Assembly: GCA_003557805.1 (NCBI GenBank)
Contig: PWNY01000155.1
Location: forward strand, 1 to 27,066
Reading direction: 5' to 3'
DNA length: 27,066 nt
Origin: Bacteroidales bacterium
GTDB taxonomy: Bacteria; Bacteroidota; Bacteroidia; Bacteroidales; UBA7960
Shown here: positions 13,733 to 21,628 of the stretch, in pieces
Position numbering within the stretch: the first letter of the stretch is position 1
Layout: every line of letters begins with the position of its first letter
Position numbers and translations under genes: made by a program
The notes under the pieces: generated by a model
What the model was told of the DNA's origin: nothing
Databases searched by the model: none
Seen by the model: the letters and a program-made list of their open reading frames with translations, nothing else

Positions 13733-15250
13733 TCAGGACCGGTCTGTTATCTTTTGTACAGTTTTATGCAGTAAATCTTCATCGACAGGTTTTGAGAGGA
13801 AGTCATCTATACCCGCCTCTTTGAACCTGTCGTTGAATTCTGCAATTGCATAGCCGGATATGGCAATTATAGGGGTCCTCTCATGACCCTTTTCTTTTTC
13901 CCTGATCCTCCTTGAGGCTTCAAAACCATCCATGCCCGGCATCTGACCATCCATTATTACAAGGTCATATTTCCCGGGGGAAAACAGTTCAAGGGCTATC
14001 TCACCATTACTGGCAACATCGGCCTCCCAGCCGAAAGATTCAGCAAGCCTTTTAAGGTAAGTCTGATTGATCATATCATCCTCTGCAATCAATATGCGGA
14101 GTTGTTTTTCTGAATGATACTCCTTGGTATCTCCCGGGGCCAAGGGTGACCCGGCCCTGTTGCATAAAGGGAAACTTGATACTACGTGGTATTCCCCCTT
14201 GTCATTAGTGGCAAAAGAGACTCTCCCGCCAAGTTTTACGACGAGATTCTTTATAATACTGTCCAGGTTATCTCTTATGACCAGCCTTTTTTCAGCCCTC
14301 CACCCAAGCTTTATCTCAAGGTATTTTCTGTTTTTCTCCCCACAAACCTGACCTACAACCAGCTTTAGCCTGCTATCTCCCTTTCGTTTTACGGCATAAT
14401 CAACCAGGTTATTCAGAATCTGTTCCACCCTGAACCTGTCGGCATTGACCTCAACCGGCAAATCACCGGTGAATTCAGTTTCAAAATCCCTGCTTTCTAT
14501 ATACCTGTTGCTGGTATATAATGATATAACATCATTCACAAGTACCCGGGGGTTGAAATTGCTGCAATAAAGACGGGGCTCTGCACTACCCGGCCCGTTA
14601 CACTCTGTTAGATGGCCGATAATTGCCTCAATTTTCCCGGAAGAGAACAATATTCCCCTGACATAATCCCGCTGCTCCCTGCTAAGGGTGGTCTTTTCAA
14701 GCATCTTTGCCATACCGGTAATTCCTCCGAGCGGGTTCCTGATCTGGTGGTTTATATTTATCAGCATACCCAGCCACTGCCACTCAGTATCATAAAGGCT
14801 GAGAGACATATTAGCTTCGTCACCCGGGAAAACCCTTTGCTTTTCATCCAGCAGCCTCGATACCGACCTGGTCAGCATACCTGCTATACCGTCAGAAAAG
14901 ACCGATTCCCTTAAAAAGGCATCATGGACACCATAGCGTTTCAGGTCCCTGATATTCATTCTGTTGTCAGTGTCAAGCAACAGAATGACATCCACACTCA
15001 GTGAATTCTTTTCAAAGGCTCTTACTGCATCACCAAATGAAACACAATCCGAGCAGGTATCAATTATACATATACGCGTATCACGTTTATTTGCCTTTTC
15101 CCACTCAACCACCTCGCTTATTCGGTGAAAAGCTGTTGTTGAAAAGCCGGATCTGCCAGCTTCACACCTTAAACGGTCAATTACTGAATTATCCCCTGAT
15201 AGAATAACAAGCTTATGCTTATCAGGCTCACTGTTGTTATTTTCTGCCAT
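13733..15250 (-). CDS. Degenerate hybrid histidine kinase (pseudokinase) with C-terminal receiver domain
   Basis: This 505-residue soluble protein has no membrane segment. Residues 11-130 look like a degraded receiver (LVILSGD, Asp64 in CIIDT, no matching lysine). Residues 155-215 form a HisKA dimerisation helix pair with His168 in NHQIRNPLGGI. The following ATPase region (about 225-362) has strand, helix and terminal strand elements, but its N-box reads ILNNLVDYAVK instead of a NAxK form. There is no DxGxG box and no GxGLGL box: only about a dozen residues separate the strand YLEIKL from the helix that should follow the ATP lid. The C-terminal receiver (384-503) is complete: Asp391/392, Asp434 (VIMDGQ), Ser465 and Lys487 (LSKP). 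The residue after His168 is Gln where kinases have Glu. It probably does not autophosphorylate; a phosphatase or relay role is inferred. Confidence 0.86.
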   Translation of the reverse strand: MAENNNSEPDKHKLVILSGDNSVIDRLRCEAGRSGFSTTAFHRISEVVEWEKANKRDTRICIIDTCSDCVSFGDAVRAFEKNSLSVDVILLLDTDNRMNIRDLKRYGVHDAFLRESVFSDGIAGMLTRSVSRLLDEKQRVFPGDEANMSLSLYDTEWQWLGMLININHQIRNPLGGITGMAKMLEKTTLSREQRDYVRGILFSSGKIEAIIGHLTECNGPGSAEPRLYCSNFNPRVLVNDVISLYTSNRYIESRDFETEFTGDLPVEVNADRFRVEQILNNLVDYAVKRKGDSRLKLVVGQVCGEKNRKYLEIKLGWRAEKRLVIRDNLDSIIKNLVVKLGGRVSFATNDKGEYHVVSSFPLCNRAGSPLAPGDTKEYHSEKQLRILIAEDDMINQTYLKRLAESFGWEADVASNGEIALELFSPGKYDLVIMDGQMPGMDGFEASRRIREKEKGHERTPIIAISGYAIAEFNDRFKEAGIDDFLSKPVDEDLLHKTVQKITDRS

Positions 15251-15305
15251 ATCCTGGGTTATAATTTCTAAAATAATTTACAAGTAGATGTATGGTGTAT
15301 CTAAA

Positions 15306-15321
15306 AACATGTTCTTATAAG
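15306..15321. promoter_or_regulatory. Two adjacent 8-bp palindromes upstream of the kinase-like gene
   Basis: AACATGTT (15306-15313) is directly followed by CTTATAAG (15314-15321). Both are perfect palindromes, 56-71 bases before the start of the minus-strand gene at 15250. The surrounding 180-base spacer is AT-rich. No consensus -7 box was found, so a regulatory role is only a suggestion and chance is possible. Confidence 0.25.
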
Positions 15322-15432
15322 CAATCCCCTTATACAATTATGTTAAATAATTATATATAATATATGACAACCCTGAATATTACCCGCACAATTATTTGCT
15401 CCATAAAATTTAAGGCCCCACATAGGTTTATT

Positions 15433-18400
15433 TTACCTGTATGCACCCATTAACTGAACCCTCCGGCTCAGCCACTCCCCGTCAGTGAGGATTTGTACTA
15501 TATATATTCCCTGCCCGATACCGCCTATTGCAACATGGTGGTAGTCACTGTCAATGTTTTTTGCAGAGTATACCATATTACCGGTTATTCCATATATCCG
15601 GACCTGATCTATCGTATTAACTGATATTATAGTGAACCTCTCCCTTGCGGGGTTGGGAAATATCCTGATCTCATCAACCCCTGACGGGTCTTCCACGAAC
15701 AGCGCCGTAAGTTCCATATCCTCTTCCGGCATACTGAAACTATAATATGGTGAATCGGTAAACTCATTCATGTATTTATCCAGCCACCTGTGGAACACAT
15801 AACCTGAATTGGGCACGGCTTCAAGCCTCACTTCATAATCCTTTCGGTATTCCCCCTGGGTATACACCCTTCCTGCATCCGGGGGATCAACATGCAAAAC
15901 AAGCCTGTACCTGGGTGTTCCGGAAAATACTGTCCTGGTGGTTATATCAGATACCCCTTCCGGGTATACTGCCTGGACACCTGCAGTGTACCTTCCTTCT
16001 GGCAGCCCTGTAAAACGGTATTTATTTGTTGTGATGTTCTCATCATAAGGATTTTCCAGGTCATCAAGGTATACATTATAAGATACAGGCTGACTCTTTT
16101 CCGGGAGCTCAAAACTGACCCCCCCGGTGTTTACGATGCTGTTCTCTTTATGAAGGTTCGCATCCCGCAGCCATGGTCCAAAATCAAAGCCATATGCCCT
16201 GACAAACAAATTATATCTGAAATCAGTGCTGTTCATGTCGGTAAATGCATGCCTGTCGTAATCAGAGGTAAAGAAATTCGTTCCGGAACGAAAATCATGA
16301 TCATCTGCAGCTATATAAAATGAGCCCTCGGCACCCACCCCCACAAAGAAACCGCCGGGAGCATATACAGTTTCAGGCAATGTATACTGGCGGGGGTTGC
16401 CTGGGAGGTTGGTGACCCCCTCTTCCCAGTAGAGGACATTGTTCTTGTCGGGAAAACCATTGTCATTAAGCCCCAGGATTCTCAGGGTTACATTTTCTTC
16501 ACTCTCTGAAGATGAAAACCATTCAACGCTCCTAATCCAGGCATGCCTCCGGTGTGCCCCGCCAAAAACACTGTTTGCAGCATTGTCAAAGCCTATTGCT
16601 GTCAGCGGCGCCCCTGCCCTGTCATGCCTAAACTCCCCCTCAAAACTGGGGGTTTCCCAGGAGATCTCAATATATGCGTCGGTCTGGTCAGCGAATATCC
16701 GGTCTACCCCTCTTTTTGAAACACCCAGGTAGATATTGTCAAGCATATCATCCTCAAGGCTCCAGACAATCGTATCACGGTAAACCTCATAGCCTGGATA
16801 TGTGACAAGTAAACTGTACGGTAGTCCGGCCGGGATATCTTCCAAGGTAAATATTCCTCCGTTGCCTGTACTTGTGTTAAAAACCTTCCCGGAACGGGAA
16901 AAACTAACAATTGCACCTTCTATTCCATCTGCTTCATGCCCCATGGCTGCAACATATCCTGAGATAGCCTGACTGACAATTTCTTCCATTATAAACTCTC
17001 TCTCAATGGTGCTTCCCGCTTCAATCAGAAACCTTTCTTCCAGCGGATAAAATCCTTCTTTTGATATCACGATATTATGCCAGCCCTCTGGCAGGTAAGG
17101 TATTTCAAAACTACCGTCTGCAGAAGTGTAAAGCTGCAAGCCCTGTTCCTTTACCTCCACTCTGGCCCCCTTAAGAGGATTGCCTTCAATATCGAACACA
17201 CTGGCCCTTAAAGTGTATACAGAGCGGGTGCGGTAAGCCGCAATTACATGCTTTGTCTCTTTTATTGTACGTGCATTGTTCCCATCTGTGAAATTACCTG
17301 TTGGTGACTCCATATGAAGAACATCCGGATTTGAAAAGTACGGCACCCTCTGGCCGGGTATTCCGTCATCATACTGTTCTGCTTCCTGGTATGCCATAAC
17401 AGATACATACACCCTGTTATCAACTCCGGTCCACCTCCAGCCGGCTGACCAGTTATTGCCCGGCCAGTTATCCCACTCAGTGGGCCCTGGTGAGTCTTCC
17501 TGTTCTTTATGGTGGTGTGCCCCCATATTATGCCCCAGTTCGTGAGCATGAGTAAGTGTCCAGGAGGCCTGCTGTATCCTTGTAAGTGAAAACCCAAACC
17601 TGGGCCGGCCATCCCTGTCTGTTAGTTGCCATGCCATACCACCAGAGTCATATCTTCGCGGGAAGAGTGCAACCAGGTCGGCACTGTATGCGTCTCTTAG
17701 ATCGTGGACCTCATCCATAAAGCCCTCAATTGCTGCACCATTATTACCAAATGGGTTGAAACCGGGGTATGCTGTAAGCCTCCTAAGGTCGGTCTGCGCA
17801 GAATCTCCTTCTGTATACTGTACCAAACGTGAATGTACAAGCCTGAAAGAGAGCCCAAGATCACTGTTTTCAGCAGAGATCTGTGCAAGCTCCATCGACA
17901 CCGCGATACTGTTCTCAATCCCCCCCTCGTTAATACGGGCCCACTCCCTGGCAGCAGGTGTATAAACTATCATAACGTCAATAGTCGCTTTATCGCCCTT
18001 AGATTTTTCTCCGGCCCTTTTTTTCAGTTTCTCCTGCTCAGCCTTCTCTTCATCGGAAGGTGGTGGCGGGACCATCTCATGGCAGGCATTTATTTCATCC
18101 ATTAATGATTTGTCCATTTCAAGCATGATATGCTCACTGCTTTCCGGAACACTTACAAGGCGGTAAATCAAATCGCCCTTGTTTAACAGAACGGTTAACA
18201 GGCTTCTTCCCCCGGTCGTTGATATGATAAAGCTACCATTAACTGGCTCGAAAACAGAGGCCCTCACGATAAATGATCCGTTAATATTGCTGTGCACGTT
18301 TTCAACCCTGGCCCTGTAGTGCACATCGGGAAACAGGTTCAGCAATACTGTGTCACCGGCCTGGGCTTTCCCAAAAAAATCTCTTGTAAAGCTTTCATTA

Positions 18401-18603
18401 AGTTCTGCATTTACATGCCTTAGTATTGCATTCCTGTTGGAAATGTGGGTTAAATCAATGTCACCGGTTTGTGATTTCACCTGGCCGTGAAAGGTAACCA
18501 GTGAGTCATTAATACCGGACAGATCCGATGATGACGCATTTCCAGAAAAGGCAACAGCGGCAGTAAAAAACAGGAGGCAATACCTTAGGTATAACTTAAA
18601 CAT
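15433..18603 (-). CDS. Secreted M12-type (reprolysin-like) zinc metalloprotease with T9SS C-terminal sorting domain
   Basis: This 1056-residue protein starts with a signal peptide (about 1-23). A propeptide-like region ends in a charged linker (about 180-205). The catalytic domain (about 206-458) has HELGHNMGAHH, so His354, His358 and His364 bind zinc, Glu355 is catalytic, and the Met-turn is SVMAY (Met403). Two carboxypeptidase-regulatory-like domains follow (about 463-538 and 546-628). Next are a beta-rich adhesin-like domain (about 640-810), a fibronectin-III-like stretch (about 815-895) and an InlB-type repeat (about 898-970, YRLVLHVDPPDAG to MELTALF). A type A T9SS sorting domain (about 976-1056, IFPNPARERF to RRVQLM) ends the protein. 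It is predicted to cross the outer membrane by T9SS and be anchored or released, degrading extracellular protein. Substrate is unknown. It lies alone, head to head with an orphan SusD. Confidence 0.92.
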   Translation of the reverse strand: MFKLYLRYCLLFFTAAVAFSGNASSSDLSGINDSLVTFHGQVKSQTGDIDLTHISNRNAILRHVNAELNESFTRDFFGKAQAGDTVLLNLFPDVHYRARVENVHSNINGSFIVRASVFEPVNGSFIISTTGGRSLLTVLLNKGDLIYRLVSVPESSEHIMLEMDKSLMDEINACHEMVPPPPSDEEKAEQEKLKKRAGEKSKGDKATIDVMIVYTPAAREWARINEGGIENSIAVSMELAQISAENSDLGLSFRLVHSRLVQYTEGDSAQTDLRRLTAYPGFNPFGNNGAAIEGFMDEVHDLRDAYSADLVALFPRRYDSGGMAWQLTDRDGRPRFGFSLTRIQQASWTLTHAHELGHNMGAHHHKEQEDSPGPTEWDNWPGNNWSAGWRWTGVDNRVYVSVMAYQEAEQYDDGIPGQRVPYFSNPDVLHMESPTGNFTDGNNARTIKETKHVIAAYRTRSVYTLRASVFDIEGNPLKGARVEVKEQGLQLYTSADGSFEIPYLPEGWHNIVISKEGFYPLEERFLIEAGSTIEREFIMEEIVSQAISGYVAAMGHEADGIEGAIVSFSRSGKVFNTSTGNGGIFTLEDIPAGLPYSLLVTYPGYEVYRDTIVWSLEDDMLDNIYLGVSKRGVDRIFADQTDAYIEISWETPSFEGEFRHDRAGAPLTAIGFDNAANSVFGGAHRRHAWIRSVEWFSSSESEENVTLRILGLNDNGFPDKNNVLYWEEGVTNLPGNPRQYTLPETVYAPGGFFVGVGAEGSFYIAADDHDFRSGTNFFTSDYDRHAFTDMNSTDFRYNLFVRAYGFDFGPWLRDANLHKENSIVNTGGVSFELPEKSQPVSYNVYLDDLENPYDENITTNKYRFTGLPEGRYTAGVQAVYPEGVSDITTRTVFSGTPRYRLVLHVDPPDAGRVYTQGEYRKDYEVRLEAVPNSGYVFHRWLDKYMNEFTDSPYYSFSMPEEDMELTALFVEDPSGVDEIRIFPNPARERFTIISVNTIDQVRIYGITGNMVYSAKNIDSDYHHVAIGGIGQGIYIVQILTDGEWLSRRVQLMGAYR

Positions 18604-18744
18604 GAAGTGTATTCAGTTGAGACATTTACAATAAAAATACACAAAATAAATTGCACAAAAAAGTAAACAGGCAAATGGGCATTCAGTTTAATAACAAAGG
18701 CAGAATTTATATGCCTGGTGGCACAATGTTTGATCTATATGTTG

Positions 18745-18752
18745 TAATTTTG
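18745..18752 (+). promoter_or_regulatory. Bacteroidota -7 promoter box (TAATTTTG) of the orphan susD-like gene
   Basis: An exact TAnnTTTG match lies 58 bases before the ATG at 18811. A TTTG at 18729-18732 is too close to serve as a standard -33 element. Its presence indicates independent transcription of this susD-like gene. Confidence 0.5.
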
Positions 18753-18810
18753 CACCTGCGTTAAACATTTTGCTTAAATGTATCATTATCCCGAATTAAA
18801 TACTTTATAG

Positions 18811-20157
18811 ATGAAAACCCTGAGCCTTTTTGCTGCAATTTCCCTTCTTTTTATTATAACCTTCAACTCCTGCGACCTGCTGGATGTTGATGATGCAACC
18901 GAGCCTGATGAGGAGATCCTGGAGCGTCTGCCATATACCCAGTATCTGGTAGCATTCTGGATCGGAACCGATCAGGGCAGGTTCCCACTTCAGTGGATGC
19001 AGCAGCTTAGTGGTGTAAGGGGTACGCACCTGCAGGTTGACAGGTACAATGTTAACGATGAATTTTTGAACCCCATATGGAACCTCTATTATCATTACAT
19101 TAACGACAATCTCTATCTGACAAATCAACTGGCGGAAAAGGTCAATTCACGCGCATACAGGGGTATTACCAGGATACTCAACGCCTATAGCCTTGGTATA
19201 ATGATAGATTCATGGGGTGACGTTCCCCACAACACTTACCCGGTATATGAGGACCAACAGATACTCTTGTTCAGGATACTGGAATTGGTTGAACAGGGCA
19301 TACAGGATCTTAACGCTTCCAGGGATCAGAATACCATGAAGCCCGGTCAGGAAGAAGACAGAATATACGGAGGCGATCTTGACAAGTGGGAAAGGGCTGC
19401 AAACCTGATAAGGCTCAGGTACCTTCTTCGCTCAGCAAACGTTTCAGGGAATTATAACAACCTTCTGGTCTATCTTGAATCCTACAATCTGATGCAGGGC
19501 AACCAGGACAATATGGTTTTTGAGTTTCCCGGCGGTGACAGGGTAAATCCCCACTATCATTTCGATATTAATACAAACAATACCAGGGCCGGAACATTTA
19601 TGATCGATATGCTGAAACAGACAAACGACCCAAGGCTGGAAAAATATTTCAGGACTAGCTCACACGAATATATTGGCAGTTCTCCCGGGCAGGCACTGCT
19701 AACAGCTTCAAACATTGCAAATTCTTTCCGCCAGGAAAAGTCGCCCCTAACACTCCTTTCATATGCAGAACAGAAGTTCATTGAAGCAGAGATATATTAC
19801 CGCACAGGAAATCAGGCAGCGGCTGATATGGCATATGAAGAAGCGGTAAGGGCATCCCTGCTTCAATATGATGCAGCGGATGAGGAGTGGGAGGCTGAAC
19901 ACGCAGTTGCCGATGGTGTAAGCCTGGAACAGATTATTAATGCAAAGTACATTGCCCTTTTCCTTAACCCCGAGGTATGGTCAGATTACCGCAGGACCGG
20001 TTACCCCAATATAGATCCATTTGGGCATGACCAGGATTCCGGGGCAGAGGTACCAAGAAGATTCCCTTACCCCGGCGATGAAAAGTTTTATAACTACGAT
20101 AATGTTCCGGAAGATGTAGATATCTATACCAGGTTCTGGTGGGACACCCAGGATTAA
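18811..20157 (+). CDS. SusD-like outer-membrane lipoprotein (SusD/RagB superfamily), without adjacent SusC
   Basis: This 448-residue protein has a lipoprotein signal (TFNSC, lipidated Cys at about 21). It is a helical TPR-type glycan-binding protein of the SusD-like-2 group: LNAYSLGIMIDSWGDVPH near 130, a W-E-R-A-A-N-L-I-R-L-R segment, AEQKFIEAEIYYRTG near 315, and the C-terminal EVWSDYRRTGYPNI followed by RRFPYP. Such proteins sit on the cell surface as lids on a SusC-type TonB-dependent transporter. No SusC is next to it: upstream is a divergent protease and downstream, 12 bases beyond the stop, a convergent FISUMP gene. It must work with a transporter encoded elsewhere, or be a relic. It shows no sign of truncation. 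Confidence 0.88.
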   Translation: MKTLSLFAAISLLFIITFNSCDLLDVDDATEPDEEILERLPYTQYLVAFWIGTDQGRFPLQWMQQLSGVRGTHLQVDRYNVNDEFLNPIWNLYYHYINDNLYLTNQLAEKVNSRAYRGITRILNAYSLGIMIDSWGDVPHNTYPVYEDQQILLFRILELVEQGIQDLNASRDQNTMKPGQEEDRIYGGDLDKWERAANLIRLRYLLRSANVSGNYNNLLVYLESYNLMQGNQDNMVFEFPGGDRVNPHYHFDINTNNTRAGTFMIDMLKQTNDPRLEKYFRTSSHEYIGSSPGQALLTASNIANSFRQEKSPLTLLSYAEQKFIEAEIYYRTGNQAAADMAYEEAVRASLLQYDAADEEWEAEHAVADGVSLEQIINAKYIALFLNPEVWSDYRRTGYPNIDPFGHDQDSGAEVPRRFPYPGDEKFYNYDNVPEDVDIYTRFWWDTQD

Positions 20158-20169
20158 TACATAAAAACA

Positions 20170-21480
20170 TCATTTATCCCTGATACATCTTACAGACATA
20201 CCTCCCACCCTGTAATAATTTCCGGTGAATATGCCATCCTCATAATAGAGCAGTGCCTTACCGAAGATGTTCTGGTTGCTGCTTGACCAGTAATAGCCCC
20301 TGCTGCCCTGGTCATAAAGGACCCCCTTATCATCTCTTTTGCCCGCTGCAGGCAACCTAAGGGGTGAGCTGAACGCATCCCCGCCATCCTGCCAATCACC
20401 ATATTCAATTGCACTTTGCCACTCGTTAATTGTGGGAACCCTCCACCCCTCAGGACAAGGATCTGCAGCAGAAATTGCCCCGCCTGCCAACACCCACCTG
20501 TTAGTCCAATCATTATTAGAATTCCAGTCAAAAGGATATGTGTATTTTACAATATAATCCCCATGGCCAGGCTGCTGTCCTGCAGGAGAAAGGACGGAGG
20601 TTATTTCGCTTGTCGGGCTTTCATGCCCGTCACTCTCCCTGCCCCACTGGTAAAGGCTTCCAAAAGAAGCAGCATCTCCGGCTGAGGAAGCTGTCCTTGC
20701 AGCGCCAAGATTGCGGTCGAGCCAGCAACGCCCGTTAAATTCCACGACACCAAAACCTGCTGGTGGAACCACCCCCTCACATGGCCCCTGAGATGTTGTT
20801 AAAAATGTCTTTTGATCTCCGTATGAAATACCGGCACCACTAATTGCATAGGCTACATAATAATACCGGGTTTCAGGTTCAAGGCCTGAAGCAGTAACGG
20901 AATACTCCCCCTGGCCGTCAATATCAGCAACTATATTCCTTCCTGCGGTCACATTGCCCTGGTCTTCGGAAATGTAAACGCCTGCCTGATAAACTAGTTC
21001 ACCACCGTGGCTTACCAGTTCAAAATGGACATTAACAGAATTGGAGTGGACAGAAGTAGTCGCACCTGTATGCACTTCGGGTTGGTCATCTGCATAATAG
21101 GTCACAAAGGTAATTTCCTGGCCGTAGGATGTCCCAGTGTCATTGCTTGCGTATGAACGGATATAATACCTTGTATTCTCTTTCAGCCCGCTTATCTGGC
21201 TGACAAACCCACCATCACTTAATTCATCCTCTGTGTATTGATCATTTATTGTAGGTGATGGGGAACTGCTCCAGCAGACACCGGCTGTAACAATATGTGA
21301 ACCGCCCTCCTCTGTTATAACTCCACCCGAAACAGCAGTACCTGATGTAATATCCATTACCTGCTTTGTTTCAATACCTGGAAGTCCACTGTCACCCTTG
21401 TTACATGCAACAAAGATGAACAGGCACAACAAAAACCTGAGTGCTGAAAAAACAGTTCTGCAGCTTATAAAAATTGCCAT
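20170..21480 (-). CDS. FISUMP-domain lipoprotein with fibronectin-III-like repeats
   Basis: This protein of about 436 residues has a lipoprotein signal (LCLFIFVAC, then NKGDSG). Two beta-sandwich repeats of the kind seen in Bacteroidota surface proteins follow (TAGVCWSSSPSPT..., ENTRYYIRSYASNDTGTSYG; then PETRYYYVAYAISGAGISYG). A C-terminal Fibrobacter succinogenes major paralogous (FISUMP) domain completes it, with FNGRCWLDRNLG, YQWGRESDGHE, DPCPEGWRVPTINEW, RGYYWSSS and GMSVRCIRDK. The role is unknown; a surface adhesin or binding protein is the usual guess. I start it at the ATG at 21480 because the signal sequence then begins properly and a -7 box lies 45 bases upstream. The longer in-frame start at 21561 precedes that box. 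A terminator separates it from the upstream susD. Confidence 0.85.
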   Translation of the reverse strand: MAIFISCRTVFSALRFLLCLFIFVACNKGDSGLPGIETKQVMDITSGTAVSGGVITEEGGSHIVTAGVCWSSSPSPTINDQYTEDELSDGGFVSQISGLKENTRYYIRSYASNDTGTSYGQEITFVTYYADDQPEVHTGATTSVHSNSVNVHFELVSHGGELVYQAGVYISEDQGNVTAGRNIVADIDGQGEYSVTASGLEPETRYYYVAYAISGAGISYGDQKTFLTTSQGPCEGVVPPAGFGVVEFNGRCWLDRNLGAARTASSAGDAASFGSLYQWGRESDGHESPTSEITSVLSPAGQQPGHGDYIVKYTYPFDWNSNNDWTNRWVLAGGAISAADPCPEGWRVPTINEWQSAIEYGDWQDGGDAFSSPLRLPAAGKRDDKGVLYDQGSRGYYWSSSNQNIFGKALLYYEDGIFTGNYYRVGGMSVRCIRDK

Positions 21481-21502
21481 TTTACAGTTATAAACAGCCT
21501 TT

Positions 21503-21523
21503 ATTCCTGGTAAGCCAGGGAAT
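21503..21523 (-). other. Leader hairpin in the FISUMP mRNA
   Basis: On the minus strand ATTCC-TGG pairs with CCAGGAAT around a CTTA loop, with one bulged C. It lies between the -7 box and the start codon, so it would be in the 5' leader. No T-run follows, so it is not a terminator; it may affect mRNA stability or translation. Confidence 0.4.
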
Positions 21524-21524
21524 G

Positions 21525-21532
21525 CAAATTTA
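21525..21532 (-). promoter_or_regulatory. Bacteroidota -7 promoter box (TAAATTTG) of the FISUMP gene
   Basis: An exact TAnnTTTG match on the minus strand, 45 bases before the ATG at 21480. TTTG elements exist upstream but not at ideal spacing (about 26 bases). Supports the shorter start of the lipoprotein gene. Confidence 0.5.
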
Positions 21533-21572
21533 ATCACAAAACTGAAAAGATACCTGAACAAATAGTATAATT

Positions 21573-21606
21573 AAAAAGGGCCGGACAAAATGCCCGGCCC
21601 CTTTTT
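21573..21606 (-). terminator. Terminator after the susC-susD unit
   Basis: On the minus strand AAAAAGGG-CCGG pairs with CCGGCCCTTTTT with one bulged G. The T-run belongs to the distal arm. It starts 23 bases after the susD stop at 21629. The + strand also has T residues after the stem, but no + strand gene ends here. Confidence 0.8.
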
Positions 21607-21628
21607 CTTTTGAGAATAATCCCTTTTT

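Noticed and set aside
13733..15250. A frameshift as the cause of the missing ATP-binding boxes
   Set aside because: The frame is continuous, the strands and helix on both sides of the gap remain in frame, and about 35-40 residues are simply absent, which one or two frameshifts would not produce.
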